Positions 13,169 to 23,964 of a stretch of 64,000 bases of DNA are shown piece by piece (the stretch's first letter is position 1; the number at the start of each line of letters is the position of its first letter). Source of the stretch: Rana temporaria (Eukaryota; Chordata; Amphibia; Anura; Ranidae); the NCBI RefSeq assembly GCF_905171775.1, contig NC_053495.1, positions 109,655,409-109,719,408 on the forward strand, read 5' to 3'. Under the pieces are notes generated by a model. It made no database searches and had not been told where the DNA came from. It saw only the letters and a list, made by a program, of their open reading frames with translations. The position numbers were made by a program, and so were the translations under genes.

Positions 13169-14333
13169 AGCATGGTCTGCAGGATTATGGTCAGTAGGTA
13201 CATATCGCCATTGTGTTGAACGAGTGGATCTCCTAATCCTTAACACTCTGTTGTTGACATAGACATAGAAACGTCTGGTCTCATTGTACATGTGGCCTAA
13301 CACTACCTTGCTGTCAGTGTAGAGTTGAATATCCTTGGTCAATGTCCATCTCTGGGGATATTAGTTCTGCTAGTTCAACAGCTAGTACTGCAGCACAAAG
13401 TTCTAGTCTTGATACAGTGTGCTCGGGGTGTGGATCTAGCTTTGCCTTGCCCATGACGAATCCTATGTGGCATCGTGCTGTAGTGTCGACAGTTCTTAAG
13501 TAGGCCACAGCAGCTATTGCTTTGATAGAAGCATAATAGAATATGTAAAGGTTTTGGCTCTCTGTCTTTGTAGAGGGTACGGGAGCATATGGGCGTGAAA
13601 CATGGAGATCAGCTAAGACTGATAGAGAGTTCCTCCACTCTATCCAAGAGTTCCTCTTATCAAGGGGTAGTGGGACATCCCAGTCGGATGTTTCACAAAT
13701 CAAGTCTCTCATTAGGGCTTTACCTTGAATTGTAACAAGTGCCGCAAATCCTAATGGATCGTATAGCCTATTGATTGGGGACAAGACACCTCTGCAAGTG
13801 AAGGGCCTTTCTTCTCCGTTTATTTGGAAGGTAAAAGAATCAGATTTCAAGTCCCAAAGTAGACCTAGACTGTGCTGTACATGTAAAGAGTCTGTACCAA
13901 GATCTAAGTCCCTTAGATCATCAGAATGGCCTTGAGCAGGGAAAGCTTCCATTAACTCTTTGCTGTTGGAAGCAATCTTGTGAAGCCTGAGATTAGAAAA
14001 AGCAAGCATTTCCTGTGCTCCTTTAAGAAGATTGCAAACCCACTGGAAGGTAAGGATTTCAAACAGTCGTCTACATAAAAGTCTCTCTACAAATTGTTTT
14101 GTATCTGAGCCATACTCAAGTTCACCTTCTTGGGTGGAATGTCTGAGTCTGTAGATAGCGACTGCAGGTGAAGGGCTATTGCCAAAGATGTGTATCCTCA
14201 TGCGATAGATACTCTGAGATGTCTTTGGAAGGGTCATTGTCTCTGAACCAAAGGAACCTTAGGAAGTTTCTGTCTTCCTCTCTGACCAGGAAGCAATGGA
14301 ACATCTGTTGGATGTCAGCTATGAAGGCAATAG
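13169..14333 (-). pseudogene. BEL/Pao reverse transcriptase and RNase H
   Basis: Minus-strand blocks in order: FIADIQQMFHCFLVREED and NFLRFLWFRDNDPSKD (about 14330-14225), then IYRLRH, LLWDLKSDSFTF, the PINRLYDPLGFAA block, SRLELCAAVLAVELAELI, and RNase H IQLYTDSKVVLGHMYNETRRF with WRYVPTDHNPADHA. These are characteristic of Pao-family pol. Frames shift near 14237 and 13330, so it is dead. It is cut at 13169 by a hAT and at 14334 by a solo LTR. Confidence 0.88.
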
Positions 14334-15196
14334 TGATAGAGACTCATTAATTAATTGATTTCCTGATACAATCTCAGGGTTACCCATTCTGCCGTCTGAT
14401 TCAAATTACTATGGTGAAACAGTGCAATTTACAGACAAAACAGACCACATGCTCACCTTCCAATGTTTCATTAGCAGAGAGCATGGCTGCCGTCTGGGCA
14501 GTTGGCTTTATTATCAGCACACGGTCACAAAATGCATTCTCATTGGTCAACCCATATAATTCATTCATTTCTGCCCCTTTATTACACACCCCCTGTGCTT
14601 AGCAGGGAACCCTCATTGGCCAGTTCATATAGAAGGGTGGTTTCTCTTCACAAGTTCATTCCAGACCAGCTGCTCACACCCTTCTTGTCATGTGACATAA
14701 AGTCCCCTTGTGTCTTTTTTTTCCAGACTCATTCGCCATTTTACATAGAATTCCTTTGGTTACAAGATTCAAGTAGTCCTTTTGGTGAGGGGAAGACAGG
14801 ATGAGGGGGATGGTAGAACTTCCTCTTGAAAATCCACACAATCCTCAAAGAAAAGTGTCCAGGAATTCAACATAAAGGAGGGGCCGTAATTAGGAGTGAG
14901 GAGGGAAAGAAGGTTTGAACACGTTTGAAGAAATAGCATCTACTTCCATCTTTTGCCCTATATTGATAACTTTTTAGCCTTCATTTCAAACAGATTTGTA
15001 GTCGTAACTTTAAAGCATTATCTGTTTCTTCATGTAAGGATAATAAGTGTTGCAATATATATCCATACATAATAACTCTATAGATCAAGCAATAAAAGGA
15101 AACAAAACAAACAAACAATATAATGAAGGAAATGCAACATCCGAGTGGCTCTATTCATAACACAAAAAATATTCATTTTATTTCACATCTACCACA
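14334..15196. repeat. Solo LTR (about 863 bp) inside the BEL RT
   Basis: Starts TG, ends CA, flanked by ATAG (14330-14333 and 15197-15200). Removing it rejoins the BEL frame as RKDSI | AFIADIQQMF on the minus strand. No coding content. Family not identified. Confidence 0.68.
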
Positions 15197-15332
15197 ATAG
15201 AATCTTTGCGGAAGTGTAAGAATACTCCCAGGAGTTTGTTGTTGAGGTTTGGGCCTGTCAAGAGGACATCGTTCAAGGAGACACTCTTGAATTTGGCACT
15301 AGAGTCAAACACTACTCTGATTTGACCTGGTT
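15197..15332 (-). pseudogene. BEL/Pao RT N-terminal block
   Basis: The minus frame reads QVRVVFDSSAKFKSVSLNDV followed by LLTGPNLNNKLLGVFLHFR, a conserved RT block of Pao elements. Upstream it joins the unrelated insert at 15333. Confidence 0.85.
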
Positions 15333-15726
15333 GGCAACAGTCAGGCAACGAAGAACAGAGGAACAGGCAGGTTCAGGGTCAAGACAAGCTGAGGTCAGGT
15401 GCAGGCGGAAGACTAAGGGAAATCCAAGTAACAAGCTGGGTAGTCAGGAGTTCAAAGCAGATAAAGGGAAAAAGGGACACAGGGAGCTGCAGATCAGATA
15501 GCACAGATGCAAGGGGCACTGATAGTTTAAATAGACTGATTGGCACCAAGCGCCGTGCACGTGCAGCACGTATGCGTGTACCCACGCACACAGGCACGGG
15601 CACCCATGCACACAGGTGCGCTCGCTCCAGTGCGCACGCTCACACACCGGCATGCACACCAGCGTGCACAGGCGCATGCAGGCAAGCGCCAGAGCGGCCA
15701 ACAGCGCGTCCATCATGGGAACTTCT
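15333..15726. other. Insert of unknown identity with a CA/GC-rich minisatellite
   Basis: Replaces the BEL gag-protease junction. The stretch 15560-15690 is an irregular array of GCACAC/GTGCGC-like units. The left part resembles a decayed LTR (repeated CAGG, GTCAGG strings). No target duplication found, so a deletion accompanied the event. Confidence 0.4.
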
Positions 15727-16700
15727 CTGACACACAAAGTCCTCAAAAACAGAAAATGGAGGGAATGAAACATCATGCCGTATTTTAAATCGGTATCCAT
15801 GTGTAATCCACTGCTCTTGCAAGTTATAGATCCAGAAAAATGTGTATATCCAGGGTGCTCCAAGAATTTGAATCCTGACAGATAAAGTCTGTGTTGGAGA
15901 GGGTAGAAGATCTTCACACACTTTAGACAAGCAATCTCTAATCTCTTGCAAGTTATAGGGTAACTTTTGTACAATGGGGTTGATACCTCTGGCTGTGTCA
16001 AGGAATGTAAGTCCCCCTCGGATTTAGCTACTTGAAGTTCCATTAGCAAGTCACTTAGCTCCCTAAGTTTCTGGTGGGCTTTGTTAGGTATTTTGGGGAA
16101 GTTATCAAGTCTTTTGAATAGTGTGCTTTCTACTGCTTCTGCTGAACCATAACACTCATCAAGATTATCCCAGATCGTTTTAATACCAGTGTCTGGGTGA
16201 TTTATATTGTCCTGATTCGCCTAGCGTGCTCGGTAGACTCATTTCCAAACCATTTGATCAAGAGGTCGATCTCTTCACTGCAAGACAAATCTTATGCCTT
16301 GTACACACGATCAGATTTTCCATTGGGATGACTGATTTTTCAGACGGAATTCCATTCAAGCTGTCTTGCATACACACTGTCACACCAAATTCCGCCCGTC
16401 AAGAACGCGGTGACATACAACATTACGACGAGCCGAGAAAAATTAAGTTCAATTCTTCCGAGCATGCGTCGACTTGATTCTGAGCATGCATTTTTTTCTC
16501 AGTCAGAGTTCCCTACAGACGAACAGAATTTCCGTCTGAAAAAATAGTACATGTTCTCTTTCTAAATTCCGACGGAAAAAAGTCAGACGGGGCACACACA
16601 CGATCGGAATATCCGATGAAAAAATTCCATCTGACTTTTTCCATCGGAAATACAATCGTGTGTACAAGGCATAAGTCTTTGATGGCATTTTGAAAGGAAG
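15727..16700 (-). pseudogene. BEL/Pao gag, central part, split by a MITE
   Basis: On the minus strand: RSSFQNAIKDL (16700-16674), a MITE (16295-16671), then DLSCSEEIDLLIKWFGNES, WDNLDECYGSAEAVESTLFK, LRELSDLLMELQVAKSEGDL, LPYNLQE and PPFSVFEDFVCQ ending near 15740. These are conserved gag blocks of BEL/Pao elements. Several small frameshifts. Confidence 0.82.
16295..16671. mobile_element. MITE with TGCCTTGTACACACGATC terminal repeats
   Basis: 377 bp with inverted ends (right end GATCGTGTGTACAAGGCA), flanked by TA on both sides. It interrupts the BEL gag between KDL and DLSC. Confidence 0.78.
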
Positions 16701-17070
16701 TTAATAAAAAAGTGACCAGCACAACTTTCTAATGGTAAAAAATAACATGTATGTGCTAAACTTACTAATCATATGCAAATATTTACTGTGCAAAATGAGC
16801 AATAGTCATATTGTGCAAAATAAGCAATATATCAAACATGCAAAATGTCAAAATGAAAATGTGCAAATAGGCAAAAAAAAGTCCAAAATAACTCTGATAA
16901 GAAAAGTGCTGAAATAACGTCCAGAATATCTTATGTAAACAAATAAAGTGTTGAAGTGACTGTGATGAACATAGTGTCAAAAACAGTGTCTTCTTCTATA
17001 GGAAATCTCTGTGACTACCACTCAATGCTCTCTGACCTCAGTAAGGAGTACATATAGCCAGACGATTTCC

Positions 17071-18004
17071 TTAACCACTTAAGGACCGCCTCCTGCACAT
17101 ATACGTCGGCAGAATGGCATGGCTGGGCACATGTACGTACAGGTACGTCCTGTACTAGTACCCAGTCGTGGGTGCGCGACCGCGGCGTGCTCCCGCGACC
17201 CGGTCCCAAGCTCCGGGACCGCGGGACCCGCGGACCCGATCGCCGCTGGAGTCCCGCGATCGTTCCCCGGAGCTGAAGAACGGGGAGAGCCGTGTGTAAA
17301 CACGGCTTCCCCGTTCTTCACTGTGGCGGCAGCATCGATCGTGTCATCCCTTTTATAGGGGGACACAATCGATGATGTCACACCTACAGCCACACCCCCC
17401 TACAGTTGTAAACACACTTCAGGTCACACATAACCTTATCAGCGCCCCCTTGTGGTTAACTCCCAAACTGCAATTGTCATTTTCACAATAAACAATGCAT
17501 GGTCCCAAAAATGTGTCAAAATTGTCCGAAGTGTCCGCCATAATGTCGCAAGTCACGAAAAAAATCGCTGATTGCCGCAATTAGTAGTAAAAACAAATTA
17601 TTTTGTAAACGCTATAAATTTTGCGCAAATAAACCGATAAACGCTTATTGCGATTTTTTTTTTACCAAAAATAGGTAGAATATGTATCAGCCTAAACTGA
17701 GGAATTTTTTTTTTTATATATATATATTTTTTGGGGGTATTTATTATAGCAAAAAGTAAAAAATATTGTTTTTTTTTTTCAAAATTGTCGTTCTATTTTT
17801 GTTTATAGCGCAAAAAATAAAAAACGCAGAGGTGATCAAATACCACCAAAAGAAAGCTCTATTTGTGGGGAAAAAAGGACGCAAATTTTGTTTGGGAGCC
17901 ACGTCGCACGACCGCGCAATTGTCGGTTAAAGCGACGCAGTGCCGAATCGCAAAAAGGGGCAAGGTCCTTTAGCTGCATTTTGGTCCGGGTCTTAAGTGG
18001 TTAA
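17071..18004. mobile_element. TTAA-flanked non-autonomous transposon (copy T2)
   Basis: TTAACCACTT at the left, AAGTGGTTAA at the right, TTAA duplicated at both ends. The interior includes a GC-rich palindromic stretch (17160-17330) and T/A-rich homopolymers. No ORF. Confidence 0.82.
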
Positions 18005-18093
18005 CTAGGTGGATGGGGGTAGAGCTCCTGGTCTTTGAATCCGGTAATGGCAGGTGGTTTCTCTGCAGGTTATGTGTTCCAAATAAAGATGAT

Positions 18094-18782
18094 GGCCCGG
18101 ATTCACGTAGCACTTACGCCGATGTATCTCGAGATACGCCGCGTAAGTGCACATATGCGCCGTCGTATCTATGCGCCTGACTCTGAAAGCAAGATACACC
18201 TGTAAATAGGCTTCATCCGACCGACGTAAGTTTCCTACGCCGTCGTATCGTGGGCGCATATTTACGCTGGCCGCAAGGGGCTCTCCCATTGAATTATGAT
18301 TTGAATATGCAAATAAGTGAGATACGCCGATTCACGAACGTACTTGTGCCCGGCGCATTAATATACGTGGTTTACATAAGTCGTACGTCCGGCGTAAAGT
18401 TACGACTCATAAAGCAGGTGTAAGTCAGCAGCATCAATGCAAATGGCTGCACCAGGGAACACAGCCGTCGTTTTTTTACATAGTTTACGTAGTACGTGAA
18501 TAGGGCTAGTCGTAGGTTACGTTCAAGTCGTACGCAGTGATTTGACGTAACTTAGGCAGTTGTTTCGACGTGATTCTGAGCATGCGCACTGGTAAGCGTC
18601 CATGGGACGGCGCATGCGCCGTTCGTTATTCGTATCTTGATGGCACTCGGCCCATCATTTACATGGGGTCACGCCTCATTAGCATGGCTCACTGTGCTCG
18701 CCGTTCTGTGCTACATCGGCGTAGCGTATATTCGATACGCTACGCCCGCATAACTATGCGCCAAGGTATGTAAATCCAGGCC
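18094..18782. mobile_element. MITE, GGCCCGGATTCAC / GGCCTGGATTTAC ends, 689 bp
   Basis: Inverted ends with a perfect 3-bp flank GAT (18091-18093 and 18783-18785). Same superfamily as 10037, 47322 and 56195. A 3-bp duplication suggests a Harbinger-like transposase, as an inference. Confidence 0.78.
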
Positions 18783-18831
18783 GATGGATTCTAAACTCAC
18801 CAGCATGATTTATTCGCAGGAGTCATTTCAT

Positions 18832-18866
18832 ATGCATTACATCACGACACGTGACTTCATCAGGGG
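18832..18866 (-). ncRNA. Hammerhead-ribozyme-like motif in IR1 (decayed)
   Basis: The minus strand has a canonical CUGAUGA box (18863-18857) followed by a 5-bp stem UCACG/CGUGA with a 3-nt loop. The expected GAAA box is GUAA here, so the ribozyme is probably inactive. Position and form match Penelope-type minimal hammerheads. Confidence 0.5.
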
Positions 18867-19019
18867 AACCAGATTGGTTCTAAGACCCATCAATTTATGT
18901 ACAAAAACAGGAAGTGTGTCAGTGCCCATTTTTAGGAGTCCTGTCTCCAACACAGAGGCTGCCATTTTCCAGGTGGGCAAAAAACAGATACTAATTTAAA
19001 TCAAGTATGTCTCACTCTT

Positions 19020-19193
19020 AGGCCGGGTACTAATGAGCAAACATGTACGATGAAACCGGTCCGTCGGACCGTTTTCACCGTACATGTCTGCCAGAGGGCT
19101 TCTGTACGATGGCTGTACTAACCATCGTACAGAAGTCCGCGCGTAAACAATACGCGGGGCGTGTCCACGTCGTCGCCGCGACGACGCGGCGAT
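19020..19193. repeat. Palindrome-rich MITE fragment
   Basis: Contains GTACGATG...CATCGTAC and ACATGTAC...GTACATGT inverted pairs and CG-rich hairpins. It is followed by a direct duplication of GACCAGGAGATCTACCCC (19194 and 19217). Confidence 0.45.
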
Positions 19194-19428
19194 GACCAGG
19201 AGATCTACCCCCATTCAAAGACCAGGAGATCTACCCCATCCCCCCAGTTAAGGAAATCATCAAGGCTATATATACTTTTTACTGAGGTAAGAATCTAGAG
19301 AACATTGAGTGGTAGTCACAGAGATTTCCTATAGAAGACATGTTTTTGGCACTATGTTCATCACAGTCACTTCAGCACTTTATATTTGTTTACATAAGAT
19401 ATTGTGGATGTTATTTCAGCACTTTTCT

Positions 19429-19703
19429 AAGGCCCTGTACACACGACCGAGTTTCTCGGCAGAATTCAGCCAGAAACTTGGTCGGAGCTGGATTCTGCCG
19501 AGAAACTCGGTCGTGTGTACACTTTTCAGCGAGGAAGCCGACGAGGAACTCGTCGGGCCAAATAGAGAACATGTTCTCTATTTCCTCGTTGTTCAATGAG
19601 GAAAGTCGGCCCGCCGAGATCCTCGGCAGCTTCAACACTGAACTCGACGAGGAACTCGATGTGTTTGGCACGTCGAGTTCCTCGGACGTGTGTACGGGGC
19701 CTT
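19429..19703. mobile_element. MITE with AAGGCCCTGTACACACGACC terminal repeats
   Basis: 275 bp. The right end GTGTGTACGGGGCCTT mirrors the left. The interior holds GAGAAACTCGG-type palindromes. Sits in the right arm of IR1. Confidence 0.75.
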
Positions 19704-19704
19704 A

Positions 19705-20130
19705 TGCCGCGTACACACCATCACTTTATGTGATGAAAAAAAATGACGTTTTTAAAAACGTCACTTTAATTGACCGTGTGTGTGGGAAAACGTCGTTTTA
19801 TGTCTTGTAAAAAACGACCAAAAAAAATTGAAGCATGCTTCAATTTTATGTGTCGTTTTTCAAAAGTGCACTTTTTACTTCACAGAAATTGACCGTGTGT
19901 AGCAAAAAACGTCGTTTCCTAAGACGTTTTTTCATCCACGCATGCCCAGAAACAAGCTTCAATGGAAAAACGTGGTGGAACGTAACCTCACTTTGCAAGA
20001 TCATTGTGAGAAAACGATGGTGTGTAGGCAACTTCGTCTTTGAAAATTGAAGTTTCAAAAACGTCGTTTTTTACTTCACAGAAAGTGTCGTTTTTTTTTC
20101 ATCACATAAAGTGATGGTGTGTACGGGGCA
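19705..20130. mobile_element. MITE with TGCCGCGTACACACC terminal repeats, TTA duplication
   Basis: 426 bp flanked by TTA (19702-19704 and 20131-20133). The ends pair for over 30 bp (CATCACTTTATGTGATG). Immediately abuts the MITE at 19429. Confidence 0.82.
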
Positions 20131-20429
20131 TTAGAGTTATTTTGGACTTTTTATTGCTTATTTGCACAGTCATTTTGACATTTTGTTTATTTTGCACAGT
20201 TTGATATATTGCTTATTTTGCACAGTATGATTATTGCTTATGTTGCACAGTAGATATTTGCATATGATTTATTAGTCAGTTTTGCGCTGATCACTTTTTT
20301 ATTCATTACCAATTTTTGTGCACTGTGTACATTTTAGGTCTAGCAGCAATTTTCCACATTATTATTTAGATTAGATTGATTCACTTGATAGCGCGAAGAA
20401 ACAAACGTTCTATTTATTTTGAAAAGAAG

Positions 20430-20928
20430 ACCGCCAGGCTCTGTAGCTTTCAGGGTAGTCATTAAACTTTTCAAGTGCGTTGGTGACTAACTCACGTTGT
20501 GCAAAGAACCTTGCAAAGTCTATAGTGGCTTGGTTAGCCTGCTGTGTGTTGCCATGGTGAGATGGTTGTGTGTAGTCATACCTTTTGAGGGTGTCAAGCT
20601 GTCCTCTGTCGTACCGTTCTGGCTTGGATGTTTGTTCTGGAGGACGATTAGAAGGCTCTGTTATCTCACGTGTAGGGAGTCGGTCATAGGAGGCGTCACT
20701 TTGTATGGCTTTCTCCTGTTTGCAGGCTTGAGACTTGTCGCTGACTTGCGGCGGTACCCTGGAGTGTCTTTGGCTTGTCTCTTTGACGTCATCTTTGTCA
20801 CTGCTTGGCTTAAAATGTTGATTGATGTAATCTGAAGTTTGTTCTAGAGAATTTTGAGTTTCAGCTTCTGGGTCGAGAATATTGCTGCATCTGCTTCATT
20901 CACTTCTCCAGTATACAGCTAATTCTAA
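20430..20928 (-). pseudogene. BEL/Pao gag, N-terminal half
   Basis: The minus frame reads YDYTQPSHHGN, QATIDFARFFAQRELVT and LEKFNDYPESYRAWRSSF, the capsid N-terminal blocks of Pao gag, and joins QNAIKDL at 16700 once IR1 and one target copy are removed. Upstream (20890-20700) is the charged Gln/Ser-rich linker. Confidence 0.8.
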
Positions 20929-21255
20929 TGCCGCGTGCGTACACACGGTCGTTTTTTGTGATGAAATAAAACAAAGTTTTTTATCATGAAACAAAACAAC
21001 GTTTTTCAAACTTCATTTTAAAAAACGACGTTACCTACACATCGTTTTTTCAAAATGCTCTAGCAAAGCGCGGTTACGTTCAGCACGTACGACGGCACTC
21101 TGTTCCATTCAAGCTCGCGTCATAACTTGCTTCTGAGCATGCGCGGGTTTAAAAACGTTGTTTTACCCACACACTATAATTTTAAATTACACAAAAAACG
21201 ACGTTTTGAAAAACGACATAATTTTTTTTTCAGAAGACATAAAACAAAGTTTTCT
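20929..21255. mobile_element. MITE related to 19705, right end unclear
   Basis: Left end TGCCGCGTGCGTACACACGGTC after TAA; the interior has repeated AAAACGACGTT-type palindromes. The right terminal repeat is not recognisable and BEL gag sequence resumes near 21255. Confidence 0.6.
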
Positions 21256-22108
21256 GCTCCGGCTATGGCGGCTGCTACTTCCTTCTCTACAGTGAGTTTC
21301 TCTAGGGCTACTTCTAGGAGAGTGTAACGGAACCCCAAATGGGACAGGGGTTAAGTCCGTTCACGATATTCCATTCCACCCAAGACAGCTTATCAACACT
21401 CCACAATCAGCCAAACGAACACGTCCCATAAGAATTCCCCCCAGAAACGAGACACACAGCTCTGTTCTGGTTTCAAATGAAAGACAACTTTAATGGCCAG
21501 CTCTCAAGTTTATATACAGTTTTCAAGGCATGCTTCAGTGATCACAGAAACAATCAAACTCTCCACACACACACTGGGGGGGCTTCAATACACCTTCAGA
21601 TGGCTAATTGCTAAACATTCTAGACATGTCGGCGCCGGTCTATAATTATCATGTCCTAATCACTCCACCTGAGAAGTCACATTCCTTCATTAACAGAATT
21701 CAAACAAAACACCATCACACAATGATTTCTTTTCAATCCACATCTTTAGACAGACGTTCTGTCTCCGCATACAGCTTGACAAGTTCCATTCCACACACAC
21801 AACAGTATTTAGCATACATAATGAGAGATCCTGGACCAGACTTAATTAGCATGTCAACAGTCTACACAGAGAGATGAGTCATAGAATAAACCAACACTTT
21901 GCAATATCTCCTGCAATATGAGCTATCAGTAATGTCCCCTGTGCTGTAATTTAGGATATCATTTCTCAGTCACCCTATGGCCCTATCGGACATAAGGTGA
22001 CCCTAGATATAAGAGTTATTAATGACGCTGGCACAGGAGTACCCCTCATCCTTCCAAAGTCTCTGTTTGTCCTTGGTCATTCCGTTACAGAGAGCTTCCT
22101 TGGCCTTT
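21256..22108 (-). pseudogene. BEL/Pao gag coiled-coil region, split by a solo LTR
   Basis: Minus strand reads KEALLEVALEKLTVEKEVAAAIAGAE across 22108-22090 and 21322-21256 after removal of the LTR at 21323-22089. This Ala/Glu-rich helix precedes the capsid blocks in Pao gag. It is cut at about 22105 by the Tc1 element. Confidence 0.68.
21323..22089. repeat. Solo LTR, TGTAACGG...CCGTTACA, 767 bp
   Basis: TG...CA with 10-bp inverted ends and a perfect 5-bp target duplication GAGAG (21318-21322 and 22090-22094). Lies in BEL gag, whose frame rejoins across it. No internal genes, so a product of LTR-LTR recombination. Confidence 0.85.
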
Positions 22109-22641
22109 TGATCAGGGCCATTTGGGTGATTTCTGTTATCATTATGATTTTAAAAAAAGAGGCAAAAAACTATGTGATAATAATAAATGGCTTCATATGC
22201 TCACTATCCTTAAATAAAAGACAGTTTTTTGACATGATCAGTCATATTTTTAATATCGATGCCAAAATGTCAGAAGTCACCTAATTAGTAAATCGAGTCC
22301 ACCTGTGTGTAATGTTATCTCAGTATGAATACAATAACAATGGGTGATCTATAGAATGCGCCCTAACAGAGCCGCCCACCGTTGCGCCTGTGGAGGAGTG
22401 GATAATGCCTAGCTGCTGTTTAGAAGATAATAAGTGAACAAAAAAAGTGTAAGATGATGAAACTCTCTAAAGAGTGTCAACAAATTAAAACAGCGCTATC
22501 AAATAACTGTGCATATTTGACTATATAAAATACATTACTACAACCCATATGTAATGATATACAGTGATAATAAACAAAATATATCCAGTTTAAGAAATAA
22601 ACACTAAACTGTGACTGTAATAATGAACACCCGTGATTGAC

Positions 22642-23339
22642 TTAAAGCGGTGGTTCACCCTAATTGTCAAGTTTTTCTTGTTAAAACCAGCAGCCATTGT
22701 ACTGTATCTATCCGTTTTTTTTTTTTTTTTTAATAGGCCTCCTTACCTTGGATTGAGGGCCTTTTGTGAGCTGTCACTCACATTTCCCCGCGGGAGTGGG
22801 CGTGGTTTCAAAAAATCCCCGATCAGCGCTATGTCTCCTGGGAGCGAGTCCTGAGAATCCCAGGAGACGCGCTGTGTTTGAAATCCCGCGGGTCACGTGA
22901 CTAGTCTGGCTAGTCACAGCGGGGAGTGTCCTTTTCAGGACGCTGCCGGCCGTTGTCCTAGCAACTATGCAGTGTTGACGGCGCGGCTCGCCGTCACACT
23001 GCATAGTTGCTAGGACAACAGCCGGCAGCGTCCTGAAAAGGACACTCCCCGCTGTGACTAGTCACGTGACCCGCGAGATATCGCGAGATTTCAAACACGG
23101 CGCGTCTCCTGGTATTCTCAGGAGACACCGCATCCCGGAAGAAAATACAGGAGGGATTCACGGTGCCAGCAGTTAAGATGGCAATGTCCATCATCAGATT
23201 TTATAAAATCTTCTTTTGGGGGAAATCGTCCTGGTGGCGGCTGCGACTAGGAGACTGGTGAGTACAATTTTCGTTGTACCATCAGCTTTACAAAAACGTC
23301 TTTAAAAAAAAACGTTTTCCCGCGGAACTACCGCTTTAA
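22642..23339. mobile_element. TTAA-flanked MITE with a 200-bp perfect-type hairpin
   Basis: TTAA at both ends, ends AGCGGTGGTTCACCC and (right) GGAACTACCGCT. Arms at about 22885-22985 and 22985-23085 are almost exact inverted copies. The other arm of IR2 (43941-43960) preserves the empty site with a single TTAA, proving insertion by TTAA duplication. Related element: 57572-58002. Confidence 0.88.
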
Positions 23340-23394
23340 ACGTGAAGTGAACGCACTAAAAGTGCAAGAGACAGTCTTTAAAATAATTTAGGGT

Positions 23395-23964
23395 GTGGAG
23401 GAACTGGACCAGGCAGTGCAGACCTTGTTCCGGACGGTGCTGGAAGATCCGTCGGTGGTCGTGGAAGTCGACAGGGCGCACAGAACGCTGGGCCCCAGGT
23501 CGGAAGACCCAGAAAGGCCCAGAGACATAGTCTGCAGACTATTGCGCTATACGCAGAAGGAGGACATTCTCCGCAGAGCTTGGGACCAGGGTGAGGTGCC
23601 CCTAGAAGACGCCAGAATTAAAATCCTACCTGATCTATTCGGAGCGACCCTCAGGAGGCGGGCGATGCTGAGACCTGTCCTGGAACTGGCGAGGAGAGGC
23701 GGCTACACGTACCGATGGAGGTACCCCCTGGCGGTAACGTTCAGGAAAGACGGCAAGGCATTCACACTCCAGACCAGGGCGGACCTGCCGGCGCTGTTCC
23801 GCTTCTTGGAAGAAGATCAATTTCCGGTCCCGGATTGGCTACAACTCCTCCCGCGGCAGACGGGCAGGTCGGGTCCCTCTCAATACCGAGTACCAGCACA
23901 GCCCCGTCAACAGAGAGGCAGGAGGAGGCTCAGAGCCCCATCAGGAGGAGGACGCCGTGAGTAG
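23395..23964 (+). CDS. L1 ORF1 protein, C-terminal part
   Basis: 190 codons open from the truncation point. Residues VDRAHRTLGP, RDIVCRLLRYTQKEDILRRA and IKILPDLFGATLRRRAMLRPVLE correspond to the RNA-recognition and C-terminal domains of L1 ORF1p, the nucleic-acid chaperone that coats L1 RNA. The family protein has an N-terminal coiled coil, lost here by 5' truncation. The start given is the first ATG in the remaining frame, not the native start. Confidence 0.85.
   Translation: MEELDQAVQTLFRTVLEDPSVVVEVDRAHRTLGPRSEDPERPRDIVCRLLRYTQKEDILRRAWDQGEVPLEDARIKILPDLFGATLRRRAMLRPVLELARRGGYTYRWRYPLAVTFRKDGKAFTLQTRADLPALFRFLEEDQFPVPDWLQLLPRQTGRSGPSQYRVPAQPRQQRGRRRLRAPSGGGRRE

Larger units (their letters stand above)
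16701..20415. mobile_element. Inverted-arm element IR1 (Penelope-like structure, no ORF)
   Basis: Bounded by a 14-bp target duplication (16687-16700 and 20416-20429, one mismatch) inside BEL gag. The left arm 16702-17068 is the inverted complement of the right arm, which lies at 19246-19428 plus 20134-20300. About 115 bp at the right edge (20301-20415) has no counterpart in the left arm. Variable-length duplications, long inverted arms with a one-sided extension and a hammerhead-like motif near 18832-18866 are shared with PLE2, which does encode a Penelope RT. I infer a non-autonomous or decayed Penelope-like element. Later insertions: 17071-18004, 18094-18782, 19429-19703, 19705-20130. Confidence 0.65.
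8739..22109 (-). mobile_element. BEL/Pao retrotransposon, minus strand, fragmented by later insertions
   Basis: Pieces of one BEL/Pao polyprotein lie in the right order along the minus strand: gag N-terminus (22108-20430), gag middle (16700-15727), RT start (15332-15197), RT and RNase H (14333-13169), a post-RNase H linker in three bits (11850-11818, 10793-10741, 10036-9791) and the integrase C-terminus (9390-8976). At several sites, removing an insert and one copy of its target duplication rejoins the frame (for example the 1.3-kb hAT at 11851-13168 and the solo LTR at 14334-15196). The integrase catalytic core and the gag-protease junction are missing. The 5' LTR must lie beyond the Tc1 insertion, outside this window. 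Confidence 0.85.

Noticed and set aside
15540..15788. His/Arg/Ala-rich plus-strand frame
   Set aside because: Lies on a GCACAC minisatellite and has no upstream signals.
22437..22641. Hammerhead in the IR2 left arm (GATGATGAAA followed by an ACTCT/AGAGT stem)
   Set aside because: The GAAA box after stem II is missing, so the core cannot form.
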